Shown: positions 1 through 5,995 of the stretch, in pieces
How positions within the stretch are numbered: the stretch's first letter is position 1
Layout of the letters: every line of letters begins with the position of its first letter
Assembly (NCBI GenBank): GCA_012799265.1
Contig: JAAZLP010000218.1
Span: 1 to 9,951, forward strand
DNA length: 9,951 nucleotides
Source of the DNA: Phyllobacteriaceae bacterium
GTDB lineage: Bacteria; Pseudomonadota; Alphaproteobacteria; Rhizobiales; Devosiaceae
Direction: 5' to 3'
Program-made: the position numbers and the translations under genes
Notes under the pieces: generated by a model
The model's input: only the letters and a program-made list of their open reading frames with translations
Database searches by the model: none
What the model was told of the DNA's origin: nothing

Positions 1-74
1 ATACGCACCGGCAGAGCGAACTGGTGGCCATGTTGATGCGGCTCAGCCTCTTCCTCGATCGGGGCGAACGGTAA
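1..74 (+). CDS. C-terminal end of an unidentified protein (partial, 5' end outside window)
   Basis: The frame starting at base 3 is open from the left edge to a TAA at 72-74 and encodes 23 residues, ending in the helical-looking tail MRLSLFLDRGER. Nearly all codons end in G or C, as in the real genes of this window, which is the main reason to believe it. The fragment is too short to assign to a family. A helical C-terminus placed 102 bases before a catechol/quinone operon would suit a MarR-like regulator, but that is only a guess. The other two + strand frames are less gene-like. Confidence 0.5.
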   Translation, partial: THRQSELVAMLMRLSLFLDRGER

Positions 75-110
75 CGATCAGCGAACAACGCGTTCGGCAC
101 CGTTCGCTTT
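64..110 (+). terminator. Possible hairpin terminator or attenuator after the upstream gene
   Basis: GCGAACGGT (64-72) is an exact reverse complement of ACCGTTCGC (99-107) and is followed by TTT. The stem starts inside the last codons of the upstream gene. The 26-base loop holds a second GCGAAC (81-86) and a GTTCG (92-96) that can pair with each other, or with the outer arms instead. The loop is long and the T-run short, so termination efficiency is doubtful. Confidence 0.3.
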
Positions 111-176
111 AAGTGACGGGCCTTTGCGCGCATCTTGAGGGCAATGGCGCGGTCTGGCGCCACAAGGAGAATAAAC

Positions 177-998
177 ATGTCTGCCACAGCCCCCATGCAG
201 ATCGGTCTGGTGACGCTCAATGTGCGCCAGCTGGACCGTGTCGCCGACTACTATCGTAAGCTGCTCGGTCTGGAACTGATCGGCCGCGACGGCAACACAA
301 TGCGCCTCGGCGTCGGCCAGACACCGCTGCTCGAGCTGCGTGGCAATGCCGATCTTGCTGCACGTGATCCTCGTTCGGCCGGGCTGTTCCACACCGCCTT
401 CCTGATGCCGAGCCGCGAAGACCTCGGCGCCTGGCTGCGCTATGTCGCCAATGAACGCATTCCGGTGGATGGCGCGTCGGATCACCTCGTCAGCGAAGCG
501 CTCTATCTCACCGACCCCGAGGGCAATGGCATCGAAGTCTACTCTGACCGGCCGCGCAGCGAATGGCAGACCGACGGCAAGAGCATCGCGATGACAACGG
601 ATCCGCTCGATATCCCTGATCTCCTCGATCTGGCCCCGGCCAAAAGTTGGAACGGAGCGCCGGAGGGGTTCTTCGTCGGTCATATGCATCTGCAGGTCGG
701 CAATGTCAGCGAGGCTCAGCCGTTCTATTCAGGCGTGCTCGGCACTGATGTGACCGCCACCTATCCGGGCGCAGCCTTCTATGGTGCGGGCGGCTATCAC
801 CATCAGCTCGCCACCAATATGTGGGGAAGTCGCGGTGCGGGGCCGATCGATGCCAAGGCCACGGGGCTCGTCGGGTTCGACCTGATCCTCGACAGCAATG
901 CACAGCGCGACGCCATTCTGGAGCGCGCCCAATCAACCGGGACAAGCATTCGCGACCCGTGGGGTCTGGAACTGTCCCTCACCAGCAAGGAGGCCTGA
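177..998 (+). CDS. CatE-like VOC protein (type I extradiol dioxygenase family, two-module)
   Basis: A 273-residue protein with two vicinal-oxygen-chelate modules, residues about 7-125 and 166-270. It closely follows the Bacillus CatE type (catechol 2,3-dioxygenase), with hallmarks GLFHTAFLMPSR (69-80), SEALYLTDPEGNGIEVY (106-122), SDRPRSEW (123-130), GHMHLQV (168-174) and GGYHH (205-209). By family logic the metal site lies in the C-terminal module, probably H169, H208 or H209, and E265 in DPWGLEL. The N-terminal module has Leu (L11) where the first ligand His would sit, so it is probably structural. The likely reaction is iron-dependent ring cleavage of a catechol in the cytoplasm; the exact substrate is not visible. 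ATG 177 is chosen because AAGGAGA (164-170) lies six bases before it; an in-frame TTG at 135 lacks such a site. It is the first gene of an operon with the next one. Confidence 0.85.
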   Translation: MSATAPMQIGLVTLNVRQLDRVADYYRKLLGLELIGRDGNTMRLGVGQTPLLELRGNADLAARDPRSAGLFHTAFLMPSREDLGAWLRYVANERIPVDGASDHLVSEALYLTDPEGNGIEVYSDRPRSEWQTDGKSIAMTTDPLDIPDLLDLAPAKSWNGAPEGFFVGHMHLQVGNVSEAQPFYSGVLGTDVTATYPGAAFYGAGGYHHQLATNMWGSRGAGPIDAKATGLVGFDLILDSNAQRDAILERAQSTGTSIRDPWGLELSLTSKEA

Positions 999-1001
999 GC
1001 C

Positions 1002-1949
1002 ATGCTCGTCAACGGCAAATGGACTGACAATTGGCAGCCTGTGCAGGGCACCGACGCCAAGGGCGGCTTTGTGCGGCAGACATCGAGCTTCCGCAATTGG
1101 GTGACGCCTGATGGCAGCGCGGGACCGACCGGCGAAGGCGGGTTCAAGGCCGAGGCCGGCCGCTATCACCTCTATGTGGCGCTGATCTGCCCCTGGGCAT
1201 CGCGCACGCTGATCGGGCGCAAGCTCAAGGGGCTGGACGAGGTGATTTCGGTCTCCATCGTCGAGCCGGAGCTGAGCGAGCAGGGCTGGCGCTTTGCCAC
1301 GCCCGACCCGATCACTGGCGCAACCTATATGCACGAGATCTATACCAAGGCCGATCCGCAGGTGAGCGGGCGGGCAACGGTGCCCGTGCTCTGGGACAGG
1401 CAGACAAACACCATCGTCAACAATGAGAGCGCCGACATTCTGCGTATGCTCAATTCGGGCTATGGTGACCTCGCCAAGAACGATGTCGACCTCTATCCCG
1501 AGGCGCTGCGCGGCGAGATCGACGCGCTCAACGACTATATCTATCCGCGCTTCAACAATGGGGTCTATCGGGCCGGCTTTGCGACAACGCAGGAGGCCTA
1601 TGACGAGGCCTATCAGAATGTGTTCGAAGCACTGGACAGTCTCGAGCAGCGGCTTGAGGGACAGGACTATCTCGTCGGCAATCAGCTGACCGAGAGCGAT
1701 GTGCGGGCCTTTGTGACGCTGGTGCGGTTTGATGCGGCCTATTACGGGCTGTTCAAGACCAATCTCCGGCGCGTGGCCGACTATCCGAACCTCTCGGCCT
1801 ATATGCTGCGGATTCTGGACCTGCCGGGCGTGCGCGAGACGGTCAATATCGACCACATCAAGCGCGGCTATTATTCGATCAAGACGCTGAACCCCAATGG
1901 GATCGTGCCCAAGGGGCCGCATATTCCGGGGCTTTACGAAGTCGCGTGA
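1002..1949 (+). CDS. Glutathionyl-hydroquinone reductase (Xi-class GST, YqjG/ECM4/PcpF family)
   Basis: A 315-residue protein, close to the usual 320-330 of this family. CPWASRT (63-69) supplies the catalytic Cys63, at the same position as in E. coli YqjG. VPVLWD (127-132) holds the cis-proline of the thioredoxin fold, and NESADILR (141-148) follows it. The helical domain has NNGVYRAGFATTQEAYDEAY (185-204) and TESDVRAFVTLVRFDAAYY (230-248), and HIKRGYY (285-291) is the family's C-terminal signature. These enzymes use glutathione to reduce glutathionyl-hydroquinones back to hydroquinones in the cytoplasm. The start follows the dioxygenase stop by three bases, with AAGGAGG (987-993) eight bases upstream, so the two are almost surely cotranscribed. 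The pairing makes sense: one opens catechols, the other clears quinone-glutathione conjugates. Confidence 0.92.
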   Translation: MLVNGKWTDNWQPVQGTDAKGGFVRQTSSFRNWVTPDGSAGPTGEGGFKAEAGRYHLYVALICPWASRTLIGRKLKGLDEVISVSIVEPELSEQGWRFATPDPITGATYMHEIYTKADPQVSGRATVPVLWDRQTNTIVNNESADILRMLNSGYGDLAKNDVDLYPEALRGEIDALNDYIYPRFNNGVYRAGFATTQEAYDEAYQNVFEALDSLEQRLEGQDYLVGNQLTESDVRAFVTLVRFDAAYYGLFKTNLRRVADYPNLSAYMLRILDLPGVRETVNIDHIKRGYYSIKTLNPNGIVPKGPHIPGLYEVA

Positions 1950-1954
1950 AACAG

Positions 1955-1990
1955 AAAGGGCGCTGGATGATCCAGCGCCCTTTGTTATTT
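1955..1990. terminator. Bidirectional Rho-independent terminator between convergent genes
   Basis: AAAGGGCGCTGGA (1955-1967) pairs perfectly with TCCAGCGCCCTTT (1971-1983), a 13-bp stem with a three-base loop. It is followed by TTTGTTATTT on the plus strand and by a T-rich CCCTTTCTGTTTC on the minus strand. It fits the 44-base gap between the GST stop (1949) and the exporter stop (1994), so it can end both transcripts. Confidence 0.9.
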
Positions 1991-1993
1991 GGC

Positions 1994-3472
1994 TTAGTGG
2001 CCGACCGGATGGCCCGGACCGCCGCCTTCCGGCCTTTTCACGAAGATGGCGGAGATGACCATCAGCACCGAGACGATGGCGCCGCAGAGGAAGCCAGCGC
2101 GGACGCCCGAGGCGAGCGCGGCGAGCTGATCGAGGCCGGCAGCGGTTTCGGCTGCGGTCTGCAGCGTCATCATAGCCACGAAAAGCGCGATACCGGCGGC
2201 ACCGGCCACCTGCTGCACCGAGCCCATGATGGCGCTGGCATGGGCATAGAACTGGGGCGGGACCGAGCTCATCGAGGCGGTGAAGAGCGGGGTGAAGGTG
2301 AAGGCCAGACCGACGCTGAGGATCAGGTGGCCGGCGATGACGGCCCAGATCGGCGTATCCTGACCGGCGAAAGCCAGCGCCCACATGACGACGGAGACGG
2401 CAGCAACACCCGGCACGAGCAGCGGACGCGGACCCACGCGGTCATAGAGGCGGCCGACGATGGGCGCGAGGAACGCCATGGAGAGTGCGCCCGGCAGAAG
2501 GATGAGGCTGGTATAGAGCGGATCGAGGCCGAGCACGGTCTGGGTATAGATCGGGATCAGGATCGAGCTGCCCAGAAGCGCCACCATGGCGATGGCAATG
2601 GTGATCAGCGAGAGCGTGTAGTTGCGGTGCTGCAGGGTGCGCAGGTCGAGCAGCGCCTTGTTTTCGTTCTGGAGGCTGAACTGGCGCCAGACGAAAACGC
2701 CCATGGCGACGAGACCGATGACAATCGGCAGCCAGGCGGGAATGGCCGAGGGGTGCGAGGCACCTTCGCCAAGGCTCGAAAGACCATAGACCAGACCACC
2801 AAAGGCCAGGGCCGAGAGGATGACCGAGAGGATATCCAGCGGCACGTCGCGCGGGGTCGTCACATTGCGGATGCGCACGGCACCCAGCACCAGCGCGCCA
2901 ATGGCGATGGGCAGGGTGAAATAGAACATGAAGCGCCAGTCGAGATTGGTCAGGATGAAGCCGCCAATCATCGGGCCGATGGCCGGGGCCACGGACATGA
3001 CAATGGAGATATTGCCCATGACCTTGCCGCGATTGGCGGGGGGCACGAGGGTCATCACCGTGGTCATGAGCAGCGGCATCATGATGGCGGTGCCGGTGGC
3101 CTGAATGACGCGGCCGAAGATCAAAAGCTCCAGACCCGGCGCGAGCGCGCAGATGGCCGTGCCGACCGAAAAGATCGACATGGCAAGCATGAAGATCGGG
3201 CGCGTGTTGATGCGCTGAAGCAGGAACCCGGTGACCGGAATGACGACGGCCATGGTGAGCAAAAAGGCCGTGGTCAGCCACTGGGCCGCGCTGGCGGTGA
3301 CGCCGAGATCGACCATGAGATGGGGAATGGCGATGCTCATGATGGTTTCGTTGAGCATCACGACAAAGGTCGAGACCAGCAGCAGGGCGATCACGAGGTT
3401 ATTGCGCGCAGTGTCGTCGCCGCTATGGGGCGCGCTTTCCGGCACCGCGTCGGCGGTGGCTTCGAATGACAT
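1994..3472 (-). CDS. DHA2-family MFS multidrug exporter (14 TM, EmrB/LmrB type)
   Basis: A 492-residue integral membrane protein with about fourteen hydrophobic segments (roughly 25-47, 62-83, 92-110, 114-140, 152-174, 180-201, 212-233, 245-263, 286-306, 319-339, 351-369, 376-396, 410-435, 457-478), the DHA2 layout. Visible motifs are LNETIMSIAIP (40-50), GRVIQATGTAIMMP (120-133, motif B), APAIGPMIGG (162-171, antiporter motif C) and GRLYDRVGPRP (340-350, a second motif A). Family members are proton-driven exporters of lipophilic drugs at the inner membrane; the substrate here is unknown. Glu42 stands where many DHA2 proteins have Asp in transmembrane helix 1. The tail is Gly/His-rich (PEGGGPGHPVGH). 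CAT at 3470-3472 gives the ATG start, with AAAGGG about seven bases upstream. No regulator or membrane-fusion partner lies next to it, so it may act alone or with a distant adaptor. Confidence 0.93.
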   Translation of the reverse strand: MSFEATADAVPESAPHSGDDTARNNLVIALLLVSTFVVMLNETIMSIAIPHLMVDLGVTASAAQWLTTAFLLTMAVVIPVTGFLLQRINTRPIFMLAMSIFSVGTAICALAPGLELLIFGRVIQATGTAIMMPLLMTTVMTLVPPANRGKVMGNISIVMSVAPAIGPMIGGFILTNLDWRFMFYFTLPIAIGALVLGAVRIRNVTTPRDVPLDILSVILSALAFGGLVYGLSSLGEGASHPSAIPAWLPIVIGLVAMGVFVWRQFSLQNENKALLDLRTLQHRNYTLSLITIAIAMVALLGSSILIPIYTQTVLGLDPLYTSLILLPGALSMAFLAPIVGRLYDRVGPRPLLVPGVAAVSVVMWALAFAGQDTPIWAVIAGHLILSVGLAFTFTPLFTASMSSVPPQFYAHASAIMGSVQQVAGAAGIALFVAMMTLQTAAETAAGLDQLAALASGVRAGFLCGAIVSVLMVISAIFVKRPEGGGPGHPVGH

Positions 3473-3541
3473 CTCGTGTCCCTTTCAAATTGTCGCGTCG
3501 ACAGCACGACGGGAGGCTCCGCCGACTTTCGACACATGGGG

Positions 3542-3567
3542 TATAATCGTGTGACAGCTGGTGTCAG
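3542..3567 (-). promoter_or_regulatory. Candidate exporter promoter with inverted-repeat operator
   Basis: On the minus strand CTGACA (3562-3567) and TATACC lie 16 bases apart, a fair sigma-70 match about 70 bases before the exporter start. TGACA (3552-3556) and TGTCA (3562-3566) form an inverted repeat with a five-base gap that covers the spacer and the -35. A second palindrome, TGTCGCGTCGACA, sits at 3491-3503 in the leader. A TetR-like repressor is a reasonable guess for such sites. The plus-strand TATAAT at 3542-3547 has no good -35. Confidence 0.35.
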
Positions 3568-3731
3568 CAGGCAGGACTGGCGCCCGGGTCCGCGCTTGCA
3601 CGAAGCGGCCCGACCCTGCGTTTCCTGTCAGAAGGAGGGCGCTTCTACGCCCCAAAGCGCTTTGCGTAAAGTCTTGTAATGCATGGCACCTGTTCCCATT
3701 TTCGGGGCAAGCAGAACGGTTCCCAAGCAAA

Positions 3732-3748
3732 TGTTCTTGTTCTGTTCT
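3732..3748 (+). promoter_or_regulatory. LexA (SOS) box, alphaproteobacterial GTTC-N7-GTTC type
   Basis: The perfect direct repeat TGTTCT-N5-TGTTCT contains GTTC (3733-3736) and GTTC (3744-3747) seven bases apart, the consensus known for LexA of Rhizobiales and Rhodobacterales. It sits 74 bases before the radical SAM start codon and overlaps the proposed -35. Sequence, spacing and position all agree, so repression by LexA with induction by DNA damage is likely. Confidence 0.75.
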
Positions 3749-3765
3749 CATTCTCCTGTTAACAT
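3737..3765 (+). promoter_or_regulatory. Candidate sigma-70 promoter of the radical SAM gene
   Basis: TTGTTC (3737-3742) and TAACAT (3760-3765) are separated by 17 bases. The matches are moderate (three and four of six), but the -35 lies inside the SOS box, as expected for a LexA-repressed promoter. Transcription would start near 3772, about 50 bases before the start codon. Confidence 0.4.
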
Positions 3766-3821
3766 TTGCTTGCGTCGGATCGGTGCGATTCCGCCCCCGG
3801 CGCGCTTGTCAGGAGATGCTC

Positions 3822-4970
3822 ATGGCCATCTATCAGGCCCCCTCGTTTGAAGCCCTTGAACGTCTGAGCCGCAGCCGCGACGCGGACCTGGCGCGGCGCG
3901 AGCTTTTGCACACGGATCGTATCCGCGGGCGCGGCGCACAGTCGAACCGTTCGGGACGTTTCGAGGCGCATCAACGCGACAATTTCGACGATGGCTGGGG
4001 GAGCGTCGAGGCGTTGCCGAGCTTCGAGACCGTCGAGCATATCGAGCGCGCGAAAAGCATCATCACCTCCAATGACAGCCCGGATATCGGCTTTGAGCGG
4101 TCGATCAATGCCTATCGCGGCTGCGAGCATGGCTGTTCCTATTGCTTTGCGCGTCCGAGCCACGCCTTTTTGGGGCATTCGGCGGGGATAGACTTTGAAC
4201 GCGACATCTATGTGAAGGCCAATGCGGCCGAGGCATTGCGGGCGGAGCTTTCAGCGAAATCTTATCGGCCAAAACCGATCGCCATGGGCACCAATACCGA
4301 TCCCTATCAGCCGGCAGAGCGCAAGCATCAGCTGACGCGCAGCATTCTCGAGGTGATGCTGGAGACAAGGCATCCGGTGATGATCACCACCAAGTCGGCG
4401 CTGATCATCCGCGATCTGGATATCCTGACGGAGCTGGCCAGGCTGGGGCTGGTGAAGGTCGCGATCTCGGTGACCTCGATGGACCATAAGCTGAGCCGCA
4501 AGATGGAGCCGCGCGCGTCCTCCCCGGCGCGGCGGCTGGAGGCGATCCGGCTTTTGAGCGAAGCGGGCGTGCCGACGGCTATCTTTGCCTCGCCCATGAT
4601 CCCGGCGATCAATGACATGGAGCTCGAACGCATTCTCGACGCCGGCAAGGCGCAGGGTGCGGTGAGCGCCTCGATGATCCTGCTGCGGTTGCCGGGGGAA
4701 GTGCGCGACGTGTTCCGCGAATGGCTGCTGCGGCATTTCCCGGACCGGGTACGGCATGTCCTGTCGCTGGTGCGCGATACACGGGGCGGCAAGGATTACG
4801 ACTCGCGCTGGGGCGTGCGGATGACCGGCGAAGGTCCCTATGCCACCCTCCTCCGCCAGCGCTTTGACAAGGCGCGCGAGCGCTATGGGCTGGATGCCAA
4901 ATTGCCGGCGCTGCGGACGGATCTTTTTGTGCCGCCGCAGATCGAAAGCAAGCAGATGAGCCTCTTCTAG
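3822..4970 (+). CDS. PA0069-family radical SAM protein (SplB-like), SOS-controlled
   Basis: A 382-residue protein. GCEHGCSYC (100-108) gives the CX3CX2C triad C101, C105, C108 for the SAM-binding [4Fe-4S] cluster. ARPSHAFLG (110-118), DFERDIYVK (124-132) and GTNTDPYQPAE follow the pattern of spore photoproduct lyase (COG1533). Beyond the triad there is no cysteine, so the hydrogen-donor Cys of true SPL is missing and the chemistry must differ. The last five residues, QMSLF (378-382), fit the beta-clamp-binding consensus QL[S/D]LF. ATG 3822 is chosen because AGGAG (3811-3815) lies six bases upstream; ATG 3816 is too close to it, and the upstream open frame crosses the promoter. An SOS box precedes the gene. 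The family's reaction and substrate are not known to me; a role in DNA damage is inferred. Confidence 0.9.
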   Translation: MAIYQAPSFEALERLSRSRDADLARRELLHTDRIRGRGAQSNRSGRFEAHQRDNFDDGWGSVEALPSFETVEHIERAKSIITSNDSPDIGFERSINAYRGCEHGCSYCFARPSHAFLGHSAGIDFERDIYVKANAAEALRAELSAKSYRPKPIAMGTNTDPYQPAERKHQLTRSILEVMLETRHPVMITTKSALIIRDLDILTELARLGLVKVAISVTSMDHKLSRKMEPRASSPARRLEAIRLLSEAGVPTAIFASPMIPAINDMELERILDAGKAQGAVSASMILLRLPGEVRDVFREWLLRHFPDRVRHVLSLVRDTRGGKDYDSRWGVRMTGEGPYATLLRQRFDKARERYGLDAKLPALRTDLFVPPQIESKQMSLF

Positions 4971-4977
4971 AGGCTCA
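4957..4977. terminator. Hairpin spanning both convergent stop codons
   Basis: TGAGCCTCT (4957-4965) pairs perfectly with AGAGGCTCA (4969-4977) around a three-base loop. It contains the radical SAM stop (4968-4970) and, on the other strand, the stop of the secreted protein (4975-4977). There is no T-run, so it may protect 3' ends or cause pausing rather than act as a full terminator. Confidence 0.45.
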
Positions 4978-5553
4978 GTACTGCGCCACCTTGCGGGCAT
5001 GGGTGGCCATGAAGTCGAGGGAGGCGAGCACACCGCGCAGGGAAAGGCGGGTGGTGACGGGGTTTTCTGCTCCCGCCAATGGTACCGAGAGCGAGAGGGC
5101 GTTGCGCTCCTCGAACTTTTCGATGATTGGCTCGCGATGCGGGCCGACGAGGAAGAACTGGTTGATGGTGTTGAAGCGGGTTTCGAGGTCCTCGCCCATG
5201 CGCAGCTGATAGGTAGGACCGCCGATAAAACCGAGGACCATGGGCCGGGTCTCGTCAAACACACCGTCGTCGGGGGAGACGGTGATGGCGACATCGACAG
5301 TGCCGTTGAGGCGATTGCGGATGAGGGTGAGCTTATAGGCGGGATGGCTGGCGCCGTTGAGCTCAGGGCTACCGGTGCTGGCAAAGCACGAATAGCCGTA
5401 GAAGTCGGGCGCGTCCTCGTCGATGACGGGCGGACAGGCGGCAAGCCAGTCGCGATGATATTGCCGCCATTCGCCGGAGCTATGGCGGAAGGGCTCGGCC
5501 GCGACGGGTGCGGAAATCAGGGCGAGGGTGATGAGGCATGCCGCTTTGCGCAT
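4975..5553 (-). CDS. Small secreted protein of unknown function
   Basis: A 192-residue protein that I do not recognise. It opens with a clear signal peptide, MRKAACLITLALISAPVAA, with likely cleavage after residue 19, so it should reach the periplasm. No lipobox cysteine is present. C40 (WLAACPP) and C56 (YGYSCF) are the only mature cysteines and could form a disulphide. The rest looks beta-rich, including YKLTLIRNRLNGTVDVAITV (73-92) and a hydrophobic VLGFIGG (106-112). The C-terminal LSLRGVLASLDFM faintly recalls IalB-like periplasmic proteins, too weak to assign. ATG 5553 is preferred over an upstream in-frame start because it places the signal peptide at the very N-terminus; a GAGAAG lies just upstream. 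It is convergent with the radical SAM gene, four bases between stops, and divergent from the DUF4180 gene. Confidence 0.75.
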   Translation of the reverse strand: MRKAACLITLALISAPVAAEPFRHSSGEWRQYHRDWLAACPPVIDEDAPDFYGYSCFASTGSPELNGASHPAYKLTLIRNRLNGTVDVAITVSPDDGVFDETRPMVLGFIGGPTYQLRMGEDLETRFNTINQFFLVGPHREPIIEKFEERNALSLSVPLAGAENPVTTRLSLRGVLASLDFMATHARKVAQY

Positions 5554-5629
5554 TTTCTTCTCTCGGCTTTGCCCCCCGGCACAGACTCTTGTATCAGCTA
5601 GAAACACGATTGAATAATGTCACATCGGA

Positions 5630-5995
5630 ATGTCGGTACAGAACCTCAATGGTCTCAACCTGTTTTTTGTTGCCGCTGAAGGGCCTCCGCTCTCCAGCGA
5701 ACAGGATGCGCTCGACCTTCTCGGCGAGACCTATGGCACCGAGACCGATGTGATCGTGGTGCCCGTCACGCGCTTTGCGCCGGATTTTTTTGATCTGAGC
5801 ACGAGGCTGGCGGGTCACTTTTTCCAGAAGCTTGAAAATTATCAGATGCGGCTGGCCATTCTCGGCGACATCTCCGGACCAATGGCGGCGAGCAAGGCGC
5901 TCACTGATTTTGTCGGCGAGACGAACCGGCGCGCGCATCATTTCTTTGCGGCAGACACCGCAGCGCTGGAGGCCGGCCTGGGCCGGAAGCGCTGA
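5630..5995 (+). CDS. DUF4180 family protein
   Basis: A 121-residue cytoplasmic protein with the DUF4180 pattern: an N-terminal strand (LNLFFVAAEG, 9-18), then FFDLSTRLAGHFFQKLENY (53-71), RLAILGDIS (74-82), SKALTDFVGETNRR (88-101) and HHFFAADTAALEAGLG (103-118). The length matches the family. No function is established that I know of; the fold looks like a small STAS-like alpha/beta domain, which is inference. ATG 5630 is the first start after an in-frame TAA at 5615; only a weak ribosome site (ATCGGA) precedes it. Its TGA overlaps the rnhB ATG by one base (TGATG), so the two are probably translationally coupled. A GACTC (5584-5588) lies in the divergent promoter gap upstream. Confidence 0.85.
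   Translation: MSVQNLNGLNLFFVAAEGPPLSSEQDALDLLGETYGTETDVIVVPVTRFAPDFFDLSTRLAGHFFQKLENYQMRLAILGDISGPMAASKALTDFVGETNRRAHHFFAADTAALEAGLGRKR

Larger units (their letters stand above)
3724..3772. repeat. 12-bp perfect inverted repeat around the radical SAM promoter
   Basis: CAAGCAAATGTT (3724-3735) is the exact reverse complement of AACATTTGCTTG (3761-3772), with a 25-base spacer. The left arm overlaps the first SOS-box half and the right arm overlaps the proposed -10, so both lie at or before the expected transcription start. That argues for a DNA-level role rather than an RNA hairpin. Confidence 0.7.
3473..3821. other. 349-bp divergent intergenic region
   Basis: No convincing gene lies here; the open frames on both strands lack ribosome sites and family motifs. 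It holds the exporter promoter candidates on the left, a 12-bp palindrome CAAAGCGCTTTG (3653-3664), and the SOS box, promoter and long inverted repeat of the radical SAM gene on the right. A GATTC (3787-3791), a potential CcrM methylation site, lies in the radical SAM leader. Confidence 0.7.

Noticed and set aside
933..2384. Long minus-strand open frame across the GST gene and the terminator
   Set aside because: It runs through a strong two-way terminator and lies opposite a well-supported enzyme; no family features.
1946..3469. Very long open frame (507 codons) antisense to the exporter
   Set aside because: It is rich in His, Asp, Glu, Gly and Arg with no domain; it mirrors the GC-rich third positions of the exporter, which has clear motifs and a ribosome site.
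3542..3547. Perfect TATAAT on the plus strand as a promoter of the radical SAM gene
   Set aside because: No -35 at 16-18 bases upstream, and the start codon is about 275 bases away; the SOS-box promoter is closer and better placed.
3485..3751. Possible small minus-strand gene (88 codons) in the large gap
   Set aside because: No ribosome site or recognisable motif, and it covers the exporter promoter and part of the SOS box.
3561..3821. N-terminal extension of the radical SAM protein by 87 codons
   Set aside because: It would cross the SOS box and promoter, has no similarity pattern, and a good ribosome site precedes ATG 3822.
4251..5444. Long minus-strand open frame over the radical SAM gene and the secreted-protein gene
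   Set aside because: Its composition (Ser/Pro/Arg runs, then His/Arg-rich) is that of a shadow frame, and both overlapping genes are better supported.
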